A stretch of 64,000 nucleotides of DNA, from positions 52,172 to 116,171 of the forward strand of contig JANOWJ010000205.1 in the NCBI GenBank assembly GCA_031417835.1, in the 5' to 3' direction. The stretch comes from JADJLQ01 sp031417835 (GTDB lineage Bacteria; Bacteroidota; Bacteroidia; Chitinophagales; Saprospiraceae). A program made the position numbers and the translations under genes. The notes beneath the pieces are model-generated. The model searched no databases and had not been told where the DNA came from. It saw only the letters and a program-made list of their open reading frames with translations. Shown one piece after another: positions 18,160 through 26,435 of the stretch (within the stretch, counting starts at the first letter, position 1; each line of letters opens with the position of its first letter).

Positions 18160-19527
18160 GTGCAAAATCTACTAATTTGTGCATTTAATTATTTAAACCG
18201 TTTGAAGACCAATCTGAAGTCGGGGCTCATGATCCTTATATTAACCTCTACTATATCATGTACTGCTCCAAAACAGTTGGGATTGATTAAAATCGCAGAA
18301 AGCACGGGGGAGTATTTCGGACCAGCAGAGCCCAGCATCGCGATATCCCCTGTCAATCCGGACATTATAGTAGCCGGCTCTATCCTCGATCGGGTGCATT
18401 ACTCCAAAGATGGTGGTCATACTTTCAATCATACCGCACTTAAATCGCCCTTGGGCGTATATGGAGATCCTGTGGTCCATGCTGATCATATGGGAAGATT
18501 TTATTATGTGCATCTGGGCAATCCGGATGGCCAAGGCAGACGATCTAATAGATGGCTCGAATCCTTGGTCATCCAACAAAGTACCGATGCTGGTCAGACC
18601 TGGTCTGAAGGTGCTGCGATCGGCACCAATCCTCCTAAACAGCAAGACAAGCCTTGGATTGCCTCGGATGCAACCAATGGGGATCTTGCAGTGACTTGGA
18701 CCGAGTTTGACAAATATGGATCTACAGATAAAAATGATCGTTCCAGAATTCGTTTTTCAAAATCTACAAACCAAGGTAAAACGTGGTCAACACCTATGAC
18801 GATCAGTGATCAGGAAGGCAATTGTCTCGATGATGATTACACTCCCGAAGGTGCTGTGCCTGCTTTTGGTCCTCAGCATGAAATCTATGTGAGCTGGGGC
18901 TTCGATCAAAAACTATGGTTTGATAAAAGTAGTGATGGTGGTAAGACCTGGCTGCCACAAGATATGGTCATTTCAGATCAGATAGATGGCTGGTCATTGG
19001 ATGTACCGGGTCTAGGCCGGGCTAATGGTATGCCAGTCACTTGTACGGATATCGGAGTGGGAAAATACAAAGGCTCGGTCTATGTGTGTTGGGCAGATAT
19101 GAAGTCGGGTGCACAAGACATGGATATATGGTGCATGTACAGTAGAGATGGGGGGGCTCATTGGTCCGATCGCATTCGAGTCAATGGCGATGAGTCCGGT
19201 CGGTTTCAATTTTTGCCCTGGATGACGGTAGATCAATCCTCAGGCTATCTATATATCGTCTATTATGATCGGCGCCATCACGCAGATCATAAAGCTGATA
19301 TCGTAGTAGCTTATTCCAAAAATGGTGGTCAATCCTTCAAAGAAATACTGCTGAAGGAATCCACTTTTTTTCCTCCGAGCAAGGAAGTTTTTTTTGGAGA
19401 TTACAATAATATTTCCGCTGTGCAAGGTGTAGTACGACCAATCTGGACTAGCTATGCTGATAAAAAACTTTCCGTATGGACTGCCATCATCCAAGGTAAG
19501 GGGCGTGGCAAGAAAGTCAAGTCGTAA
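18160..19527 (+). CDS. Asp-box (BNR) repeat lipoprotein, sialidase-like propeller
   Basis: An exported protein of up to 455 residues with a sialidase-type beta-propeller. At least six Asp-box-like repeats are visible (YSKDGGHTF, STDAGQTWS, STNQGKTWS, SSDGGKTWL, SRDGGAHWS, SKNGGQSF). The N-terminus ends in a lipobox, STISC. The frame starts with GTG at 18160; a TTG at 18202 gives the best lipoprotein signal (MKTNLKSG then a hydrophobic run), and an ATG occurs at 18229, so the start is unsettled. The catalytic Arg triad and Tyr of true sialidases are not obvious, so it may be a binding or non-sialidase hydrolase. Confidence 0.7.
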   Translation: MQNLLICAFNYLNRLKTNLKSGLMILILTSTISCTAPKQLGLIKIAESTGEYFGPAEPSIAISPVNPDIIVAGSILDRVHYSKDGGHTFNHTALKSPLGVYGDPVVHADHMGRFYYVHLGNPDGQGRRSNRWLESLVIQQSTDAGQTWSEGAAIGTNPPKQQDKPWIASDATNGDLAVTWTEFDKYGSTDKNDRSRIRFSKSTNQGKTWSTPMTISDQEGNCLDDDYTPEGAVPAFGPQHEIYVSWGFDQKLWFDKSSDGGKTWLPQDMVISDQIDGWSLDVPGLGRANGMPVTCTDIGVGKYKGSVYVCWADMKSGAQDMDIWCMYSRDGGAHWSDRIRVNGDESGRFQFLPWMTVDQSSGYLYIVYYDRRHHADHKADIVVAYSKNGGQSFKEILLKESTFFPPSKEVFFGDYNNISAVQGVVRPIWTSYADKKLSVWTAIIQGKGRGKKVKS

Positions 19528-19574
19528 GTTAGATTTACATTATTCAATTTCTTTAAATACAACTCCAATAAAAT

Positions 19575-21638
19575 ATGACATTCAAACGGACTCTTTTGAA
19601 TACAATGGCATTCACATGCCTGACCATAATGAATACTTTTGGCCAATCTGCTTCCGTCTCTTTTGAGCAGTGGATCAGTATCCGACAAGCTGGATCCCCT
19701 ATCCTATCTCCAGACGGAAGTCATGTACTTTATTCGGTCACTTCCACAGATTGGCAGGAGAATGCCTACGATTCAGAATATTGGTTGGTCAAAAAAGATA
19801 AAGCTCCGATTCAGTTGACACGTACCACCAAAGGCAGTAGCTCCGGAGCAGAATGGAGTCCTGATGGTCAATGGATCGGTTTTTTAGCAGATCGTGGTCA
19901 AAAAACTCAGATTTATATCCTGTCCATCGATGGCGGGGAAGCCATGGCGATTACCAACGAATCAGATGGTATCCTGAGTTTTGACTGGAGTCCGGATGGA
20001 TCCAAAATCCTTTTCGCCAAAACAGAACCAGAGTCTAAAAAAATTAAAGATTTCAAAGAACGTTTTGGTGGGTTTGGGGTAGAGGGTCAAGAGTATAAGT
20101 TAAACCATCTATGGCTGATGAATTTTGATTTGGATTCCATCGGCAGATTAGGATTATTCCCATGTTATACTGACTCGATCTCTAAACAAAACATTCCTTG
20201 TTACAGCTTTCCCAAGGCTCAACGGGTCACTGAAGGTGATTTTACGGTAGGCGGTTATGAGTGGAGTCCGGATGGTAAAACCATTGCCTACAATAGACAG
20301 CCGGATCCATTGATCACCAGTGGCGTGCGATCTGATATCGTATTGTATGATGTAACGACTCTAAAAAGCCAAACAATCATAAAAACCCCAGCCGGTGATA
20401 ATGTAGTCGGCTGGTCGCCGGATAGCAAACAAATAGCTTATGCCAGTGCAGTCAATGATACACTTACTTATTTTTTTAAAAATCGTAAACTTTACATCTA
20501 TACGATTGCTACGGCGGCTAGCAAAACCCTAGGCGGAGTCTTTGATGAAGACATGAATTTTATTGCCTGGACCCCACAGGGGATCTGGTTTTCCGCGGCT
20601 CAAAAAACAAAAACAGCTTTATTTTTACTCGATCCACTCAAAGATACTTGGATCAATACTCCTACTGGCAATGACCTTTTTGTCAACGCAAGTTTTAGCA
20701 AAGATGGTACGATGGTCGCCTACACCTCCAGAAAAAATGATGGAATCAATGAAGTAAGCGTCTCGACTAAAGGCGGTACTATGAAGCAGGTCACCCAATT
20801 CACAGATCAAATCAAAGATTGGAATACCCCATCGTATGAAGTCATACGATGGAAAAGTAAAGATGGCACCGAAATCGAAGGTATCCTCATCAAACCTAAA
20901 AATTTTCAAGCCAATACAAAATACCCACTGCTCTGCGTGATCCACGGAGGGCCCACTGGTGTAGACCGACCCGATCCAATAGCCTCCTATGTATATCCTA
21001 TTATGCAGTGGTGCGAGAAAGGAGCAGTGGTGCTGCGAGTAAATTATAGAGGATCTGCAGGATATGGTGAAAAATTCAGAGCACTCAATGTGCGCAATCT
21101 GGGTATCGGGGATATGTGGGATGTCATGAGTGGCGTAGACCATCTGGCTAAACTCGGTATAGTAGATACGAATCGTATGGGTTGTATGGGTTGGAGTCAA
21201 GGAGGATATATTTCCGCATTCCTCACTACCAATACCAATCGATTCAAAGCGATATCTGTAGGCGCTGGCATCTCAAATTGGATGACTTATTATGTAAATA
21301 CAGATATCACACCTTTTACCCGTCAATATCTGCAAGCGACGCCCTGGTCTGACCCTACGATCTACCTCAAGACATCACCGATCAATAATATCAATAAAGC
21401 GACCACCCCGACACTGATCCAACATGGAGAATTTGATAGACGAGTACCAATACCAAATGCCTACGAACTATACCGTGGTCTGCAAGACCGCAATGTTCCC
21501 TCTAAGCTCATCGTCTATAAAGGTTTTGGTCATGGTATCACTAAACCCAGAGAACGATTGGCAGCCATCTGGCACAACTGGCAGTGGTTTAACCAATATA
21601 TCTGGGGTGAAAAAGTGAGTTTGCCCCTTTCAGATTAG
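19575..21638 (+). CDS. Secreted S9 family peptidase (prolyl oligopeptidase/acylaminoacyl-peptidase type)
   Basis: A 687-residue serine peptidase. A signal peptide (ending near TFGQS) is followed by WD40-like TolB propeller repeats (EWSPDGQWIGFLAD, DWSPDGSKILFAK, EWSPDGKTIAYNR) to about residue 415, then an alpha/beta-hydrolase domain. The catalytic triad is Ser541 in GWSQGGY, Asp621 in HGEFDRRVP and His653 in FGHGI. HGGPTG supplies the oxyanion hole. It probably removes dipeptides or acyl-amino acids from oligopeptides in the periplasm. A hairpin candidate follows the stop. Confidence 0.9.
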   Translation: MTFKRTLLNTMAFTCLTIMNTFGQSASVSFEQWISIRQAGSPILSPDGSHVLYSVTSTDWQENAYDSEYWLVKKDKAPIQLTRTTKGSSSGAEWSPDGQWIGFLADRGQKTQIYILSIDGGEAMAITNESDGILSFDWSPDGSKILFAKTEPESKKIKDFKERFGGFGVEGQEYKLNHLWLMNFDLDSIGRLGLFPCYTDSISKQNIPCYSFPKAQRVTEGDFTVGGYEWSPDGKTIAYNRQPDPLITSGVRSDIVLYDVTTLKSQTIIKTPAGDNVVGWSPDSKQIAYASAVNDTLTYFFKNRKLYIYTIATAASKTLGGVFDEDMNFIAWTPQGIWFSAAQKTKTALFLLDPLKDTWINTPTGNDLFVNASFSKDGTMVAYTSRKNDGINEVSVSTKGGTMKQVTQFTDQIKDWNTPSYEVIRWKSKDGTEIEGILIKPKNFQANTKYPLLCVIHGGPTGVDRPDPIASYVYPIMQWCEKGAVVLRVNYRGSAGYGEKFRALNVRNLGIGDMWDVMSGVDHLAKLGIVDTNRMGCMGWSQGGYISAFLTTNTNRFKAISVGAGISNWMTYYVNTDITPFTRQYLQATPWSDPTIYLKTSPINNINKATTPTLIQHGEFDRRVPIPNAYELYRGLQDRNVPSKLIVYKGFGHGITKPRERLAAIWHNWQWFNQYIWGEKVSLPLSD

Positions 21639-21643
21639 TTTAG

Positions 21644-21662
21644 GTTTGATTCTCTATCAAAC
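21644..21662 (+). terminator. Hairpin after the S9 peptidase gene
   Basis: GTTTGAT (21644-21650) and ATCAAAC (21656-21662) form a perfect 7-bp stem with the loop TCTCT, starting six bases after the stop codon. No T-run follows, so termination activity is uncertain. Confidence 0.35.
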
Positions 21663-21772
21663 TACTACTCTGAGTTAGAATCGTATTAGTGCTGTAAAAT
21701 AACTAGACTTTTAATTCATCGACCGTGCCTATTGAATCAAAAGTGTCCTATTTTGGCATCTTAAAATAAAAG

Positions 21773-22819
21773 ATGATGATTCCAGCCAAAGCATATGCCG
21801 CTTACCAACCAGATCAACCCCTAAGTCCATTTGAGTTTAATCGCAGGGCTGTCGGGGCACATGATGTACTGATCGAAATCAAGTATTGCGGAGTCTGTCA
21901 CAGTGATCTGCATCGGGCCAGGGGTGAATGGAAGGGCACTGATTATCCTTTGGTGCCTGGTCATGAGATCGTAGGTTACGTACTAGAGGTCGGATCAGGG
22001 GTGACTAAATTCAGTACCGGTGATCTGGCCGCTGTAGGTGTGATCGTAGATTCTTGCAGAGTATGCCCCAATTGCAGTCAAATGATGGAAAACTATTGTT
22101 ATGAAGGCCCTACAGGCACATATAATGTCAAAGAACGAGATGGATCCGGGATCACTCGTGGTGGCTATTCATCTCATATCGTTACAGACGAGCGCTATGT
22201 ATATCGTTTTTCAGCGGAGTTGGATATGAAAGCAGTAGCTCCACTCTTGTGTGCGGGCATCACTACGTATTCACCATTAAAATATGCAGGTGTAAAAAAA
22301 GGTATGAAAGTAGGCATAGCCGGCTTAGGTGGATTAGGGCATATGGGTGTTAAATTTGCAGTGGCCTTTGGCGCTGAAGTGACCCTGATCAGTCACACGC
22401 CATCCAAAGCGCAAGATGCCAAACGATTGGGGGCACATCATTTTTTATTGTCTACGGATGAAGAACAAATGAAAAAGCGTGAAAGCTATTTTGATGTCGT
22501 GTTGAATTGTATTTCTGCGCAACATGACTATAAAAAATACCTTGACTTGCTCGCTTTGAATGGTAAAATGCTCTTGGTAGGCCTGCCTCCCGAAAACCCC
22601 AAAGTAGATCCTTTTGCGTTGATCAAAAACAGAAGGACGATTATGGGTTCGATGATCGGGGGATCCGCAGAGACTCAGGAGATGTTGGATTTTTGTGCCG
22701 AGCATCAGATCGTATCGGATATCGAACTGATACCGATCCAGAAAATAGATGAAGCCTATGATCGTATGGTGCAGGGTGATGTGCGGTATCGGTTTGTGAT
22801 CGATATGAGTACTCTCTAA
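21773..22819 (+). CDS. Zinc-dependent alcohol dehydrogenase (cinnamyl-alcohol/YahK group)
   Basis: A 348-residue medium-chain dehydrogenase reducing aldehydes or oxidising primary alcohols with NAD(P)H. Catalytic zinc ligands are Cys42 (CGVCHSDLH), His64-Glu65 (GHE) and Cys160 (LLCAGITTY); structural zinc ligands are Cys95, Cys98, Cys101 and Cys109. The Rossmann motif is GLGGLGHMGVKFA, and ISHTPSK after the second strand suggests NADP preference, as in the cinnamyl-alcohol dehydrogenase group. It is a single gene; the ATG pair at 21773 and 21776 leaves the exact start open by one codon. Confidence 0.88.
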   Translation: MMIPAKAYAAYQPDQPLSPFEFNRRAVGAHDVLIEIKYCGVCHSDLHRARGEWKGTDYPLVPGHEIVGYVLEVGSGVTKFSTGDLAAVGVIVDSCRVCPNCSQMMENYCYEGPTGTYNVKERDGSGITRGGYSSHIVTDERYVYRFSAELDMKAVAPLLCAGITTYSPLKYAGVKKGMKVGIAGLGGLGHMGVKFAVAFGAEVTLISHTPSKAQDAKRLGAHHFLLSTDEEQMKKRESYFDVVLNCISAQHDYKKYLDLLALNGKMLLVGLPPENPKVDPFALIKNRRTIMGSMIGGSAETQEMLDFCAEHQIVSDIELIPIQKIDEAYDRMVQGDVRYRFVIDMSTL

Positions 22820-22894
22820 TAAATATTTGGAAAGTCTTTGGAGGGCCAAGGGCTTATAAACTTGCGAAGAATTCTTAATTTTAGAATTTTTCTC

Positions 22895-23398
22895 ATGTAC
22901 TCTACTAAAGAAAAATCGATATTCTTGGTTTTTATCGGTTGGATTCTATTTATGGTTTCCACATTTTTGTATTCTAAAATAGTCAAGGAGGTCTATCCTG
23001 CTTTAGTCATGCCTACTTTTAAAGGGGTCCTTTTAAAAAATGATAAAATCACCATATCCGAGTTTAAAATCAATATCTACTTTGCCAATCATGATTCGAT
23101 GATCGTGGAGCGAGATTATATTTTTGACCAATTGCACGGCCGAGAGTATATTGTTTATAATTACAATTATTTACTGACCAAAGCAATCGTGGAAGACGCT
23201 ACAAACAGTAGCAATGAAGACCAAATAAAACTGAAACAATTTAAGCAATACTTTATTCAAAAAATTCAGTCCAAAACCGGGCGAATGGATGCGACCCAGC
23301 TGATTTTATTCAAGTATAAAAAGGTTTTTGATTTGGAGCAAAATGCCTTCATTTCCAAAATTTGTTCAAACAAAAGGGTATTTGAGCTCAGTTTATGA
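22895..23398 (+). CDS. Uncharacterised single-span membrane protein, partner of HTTM-like gene
   Basis: A 167-residue protein not recognised by family. One N-terminal transmembrane helix (residues of about 9-30, FLVFIGWILFMVSTFLY) precedes a charged extracytoplasmic region that looks alpha/beta. The ATG at 22895 places that helix at the N-terminus; the frame extends to a TTG at 22838 without added signal features. Its stop overlaps the start of the next gene (ATGA), so the two should be translated together and perhaps act together. Confidence 0.6.
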   Translation: MYSTKEKSIFLVFIGWILFMVSTFLYSKIVKEVYPALVMPTFKGVLLKNDKITISEFKINIYFANHDSMIVERDYIFDQLHGREYIVYNYNYLLTKAIVEDATNSSNEDQIKLKQFKQYFIQKIQSKTGRMDATQLILFKYKKVFDLEQNAFISKICSNKRVFELSL

Positions 23399-24534
23399 AG
23401 ATCGCAACTTACCTGCCTGCTATCAATCGTTGGATACATCATGAATATACCTTCACGATAGAAGGTGCCGGTATCTTTAGAATCGTGTATGTATTGTATT
23501 GTTTTTTTATTTCAGGCATACCCAATTTTTCCAGAGCTTCTTATAATCCTGATTTTATGTACAATCCTTCCGTAGGACTGGGATCCTTGATCCGATCGAT
23601 ACCTTCCTATGGATTTCTTGAAAGCCTAGAAATCATTTTATGGATCTTGCATTTGAATTTACTTTTTGGGTATAAGACTAAATGGGTCTGCCTTGGTATT
23701 ACTTTTTTTATGATTATTGGTCGCACTTTTATTTATGCTTTCGGATTTATCGATCACTATATAGTTGCTGATGTGTTTCCGGCCATTATGGCGTTTTCTG
23801 GATGGGGGCTTGCTTACTCTATTGACGGTAAAAATTCTAAAGCCGATGATGAAAAGAACAATTGGCCGATGGCTATGATAGCCCTCACCTTAGGGTTTGC
23901 AATGTTCACCACAGGGATCCTAAAAGTCATAGGTGGTTGGCTTTATTTGAATACTCCGGCAGCGTATGGTCATATGCTATATCATTATCTTTCTTATCAC
24001 ACGATGTTGTTAGCGCATTCCTTGTTGGCTATGAAATGGCCTTGGTTTTGGGAATTGGCTGATTATGTTACGGTGTTTTTAGAACTTGGTTTGATCTTTA
24101 CCATAGGTCATAGAAAATGGTTCCTACAGGCATTGTTCCTTTTCCTCCTATTTCATCTATTCAATATTCTATTTTTAAATATTGCCTTCCTTATACACTA
24201 CATAATCTACTTGGCCTATTTGCCATGGGACAAATATCATAATTCCGATTCCCGATTTTATCGATGGTGTCACTTGATCACGACAAAACGAAATCTGTTC
24301 GTGACTATCTGCCTAGTCCTACTCTATAAATTGTTTTATTTCAACCCTGTTTTTTCTTCTTCAAAGACGACATCCATAGTGGCTATCTTTCCAGGAAACG
24401 ACACCTATATTGCATGGATGAATCTTTTAATCGTCATCTGCACTTTGATTTTTTTCATGTTTACCCTGTATTTAAAACCACCAAGCGACCGACTTCATAT
24501 CAAGATCAAGCCTGAACAACAGGCTTTATCGTAG
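23395..24534 (+). CDS. HTTM-like multi-pass membrane protein
   Basis: A 379-residue integral membrane protein with roughly eight to nine hydrophobic helices. It resembles the HTTM group (horizontally transferred transmembrane domain, related to vitamin K-dependent gamma-carboxylase), seen in the opening FRIVYVLYCFF and later LNLLFGYKTKW, FIDHYIVADVFP and ELGLIFT segments. It overlaps the small upstream gene by four bases. Its 3' end overlaps the convergent glycosyltransferase gene by nine bases, with a perfect hairpin in the overlap. The biochemical role is unknown. Confidence 0.6.
   Translation: MKIATYLPAINRWIHHEYTFTIEGAGIFRIVYVLYCFFISGIPNFSRASYNPDFMYNPSVGLGSLIRSIPSYGFLESLEIILWILHLNLLFGYKTKWVCLGITFFMIIGRTFIYAFGFIDHYIVADVFPAIMAFSGWGLAYSIDGKNSKADDEKNNWPMAMIALTLGFAMFTTGILKVIGGWLYLNTPAAYGHMLYHYLSYHTMLLAHSLLAMKWPWFWELADYVTVFLELGLIFTIGHRKWFLQALFLFLLFHLFNILFLNIAFLIHYIIYLAYLPWDKYHNSDSRFYRWCHLITTKRNLFVTICLVLLYKLFYFNPVFSSSKTTSIVAIFPGNDTYIAWMNLLIVICTLIFFMFTLYLKPPSDRLHIKIKPEQQALS
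24508..24526. terminator. Hairpin spanning the ends of two convergent genes
   Basis: AAGCCTG (24508-24514) and CAGGCTT (24520-24526) form a perfect 7-bp stem with the loop AACAA. It lies inside the last codons of the HTTM-like gene and abuts the stop of the opposing GT2 gene, so one structure could end both transcripts. Neither side has a strong T-run. Confidence 0.4.
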
Positions 24535-25509
24535 TGGTTGAATATGTTGCCGAAACCATTTTTGAAAAGCTCTTTTTTTATGGAGCAGGTATACCCACAT
24601 GGAATGAATAGAGGTTTTAAAATAAATCTTTAGTAAAAATTTATAATAATAAAAGCTCGGATTCAGACTTTTAGGGTTTATCTTTTTTAATAGATCCAAG
24701 GCGAGTACATGGTCTGTTTCTGATAGTATTCTAAAATATTTCCAAACAAATGTATAGACCACTCTGTTGATCCTGAGGTTATGGTCTTGCATATACACCA
24801 TCATGTCCACTCGCAAAGTAATGTATCTGCGAAAATTGTCATCCACATTGATTTGAGAAATAGAACCTGACGCACGTTCCCTTATTATAGTCAAAATCTG
24901 CGGATCCGCTACAATTCGAGTCTTTACCTTCAATAGCCTGAACAGGAGTTCATATTCTTGTGAACTCTTATATGAAGTATTCCAACCTCCCACTGCGTCC
25001 AAAGCTCGCTTTGACCACAGATTGGAACTGGTGATACCAAGTTTAGAAGTCACTAAATCAGTCCATATATCTGCTGGATCCGAATATAGTTTACGTTCAA
25101 CTATGGGAGATCCATCCATGCGTTGTCTAACAAAACTGCCAGCTACTACACCACACCCTGGGTTTTGATGGATCAAATGCAACTGCTGTTCTATTTTTTC
25201 AGGTTTCAATAAGTCATCGGCATCTAAAAACTGAATATAATCACCGGAGGCCGACTTCAAGCCCATATTCCGGGCGTGATTGCTGCCATGGTGTTCCAGT
25301 TCTAGTAACATCATGGGGTAAGCTGACTCTTGGATTAAATCCTGGATGATTTGAGTCGTTCTATCGTGGCTGCCATCATCTACACATATAATTTCCAGCA
25401 AGGTGTATTGTTGTTGAAATACGGATTCCACACAAGGCCGGATATATGCTTCGACATTGTAACAGGGTATAATGACGGATACGAGTATTGGTGAATTCAT
25501 ATCGGACAA
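24526..25509 (-). CDS. Family 2 glycosyltransferase (GT-A fold)
   Basis: A 327-residue cytoplasmic or membrane-associated glycosyltransferase. SVIIPCYNVEAYI and EIICVDDGSHDRT are the GT2 nucleotide-binding motifs, DYIQFLDADDLL carries the DxD metal site, and the helix around SSQEYELLFRLL corresponds to the acceptor-side E-D/E segment. It follows the FkbM methyltransferase gene by four bases, suggesting both modify the same surface glycan. Donor and acceptor sugars are not predictable. Confidence 0.88.
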   Translation of the reverse strand: MSDMNSPILVSVIIPCYNVEAYIRPCVESVFQQQYTLLEIICVDDGSHDRTTQIIQDLIQESAYPMMLLELEHHGSNHARNMGLKSASGDYIQFLDADDLLKPEKIEQQLHLIHQNPGCGVVAGSFVRQRMDGSPIVERKLYSDPADIWTDLVTSKLGITSSNLWSKRALDAVGGWNTSYKSSQEYELLFRLLKVKTRIVADPQILTIIRERASGSISQINVDDNFRRYITLRVDMMVYMQDHNLRINRVVYTFVWKYFRILSETDHVLALDLLKKINPKSLNPSFYYYKFLLKIYFKTSIHSMWVYLLHKKRAFQKWFRQHIQPLR

Positions 25510-25513
25510 TTGT

Positions 25514-26284
25514 CTATTCCATTCTTACAAATATAAAATCAACTGCACTGATTTTAAAAGAGGGTCTTTTTTTGATCGTGACTGGTCCCATACATTTAAA
25601 GTGTTGAGCCTGCATAAACACTATGAGATCGTAAAAGGAATACGAGGAATAATAAGGTGTAGTAAAGATATGCTCCACAATACATACTTCTGTGTGAGCT
25701 AATGTTTTTATTCCTCCTTCGAGGATGTTGAGCTCATTGCCTTGAGTATCCAACTTCACGATAAAAGTCGAATCGATCCATTTTTTAGATTCCATATATT
25801 CATCTAAGGTGGTGGTGTGCACTATGGAGGAGGTGATATAGGATGGATCATCATGAGGAAATTCGTCCTTTAAGATGGTGACATCAGCTTCTACCAAGCT
25901 ATTCATCGACCTGTCTACATGATGATAATAGGTAGTAACACCCGCTCGGCTGTCCAAGGCTATATTTTCTATGTCAATATCATGGTCAAGGTTATTTTCT
26001 GCTATGTGTGCCAAAAAAGCACCATTAGGTTCGAAACATATCGTATGATCAAATTTAAAAAATGCATTAGCCGCTTTAGTAAAAAAACCCCGATGTGCTC
26101 CGATGTCTATCAGGATGGTTGCACTTTTTTTATAGTTTTTTAAAGTTTCCATCACCTGTAAAGTCTCGATAGCAATGCCGGCCACCGAGTCGCGGGAAAG
26201 TAGGTTTCTAGTCATCAATTCCTGAAACAAGGATTCTGTATTCGACTGATCACGAAGCCCCTTAAGCCATTTTTTTAAGCCCAT
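25514..26284 (-). CDS. FkbM family SAM-dependent methyltransferase
   Basis: A 256-residue methyltransferase. The SAM site is ATILIDIGAHRGFFTKAA, followed by HTICFEPNGAF, and the later FIVKLDTQGNELNILEGG is the hallmark D-x-x-G-x-E/N motif of FkbM enzymes. It probably O-methylates a sugar in a surface polysaccharide, given the adjoining GT2 gene four bases downstream. The ATG at 26284 begins a short basic helix with no signal peptide. Confidence 0.88.
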   Translation of the reverse strand: MGLKKWLKGLRDQSNTESLFQELMTRNLLSRDSVAGIAIETLQVMETLKNYKKSATILIDIGAHRGFFTKAANAFFKFDHTICFEPNGAFLAHIAENNLDHDIDIENIALDSRAGVTTYYHHVDRSMNSLVEADVTILKDEFPHDDPSYITSSIVHTTTLDEYMESKKWIDSTFIVKLDTQGNELNILEGGIKTLAHTEVCIVEHIFTTPYYSSYSFYDLIVFMQAQHFKCMGPVTIKKRPSFKISAVDFIFVRME

Positions 26285-26435
26285 ACTAGGATATGTTTCA
26301 AAAAGTAATTAACTGAGATCAAATCACAAAAATTAACAATTAAAAATTATCGGTTTAGTAGCGACCAATCTAAACCTTTTTAGAGATAAGTTGTTCACTG
26401 TTCGATATATTTTCGCAAAGCGTAAAGTTCACAGT

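Noticed and set aside
20625..21200. 191-codon minus-strand frame inside the S9 peptidase gene
   Set aside because: It is a shadow of the catalytic domain coding strand; the composition is His/Ile/Ser-rich with no domain.
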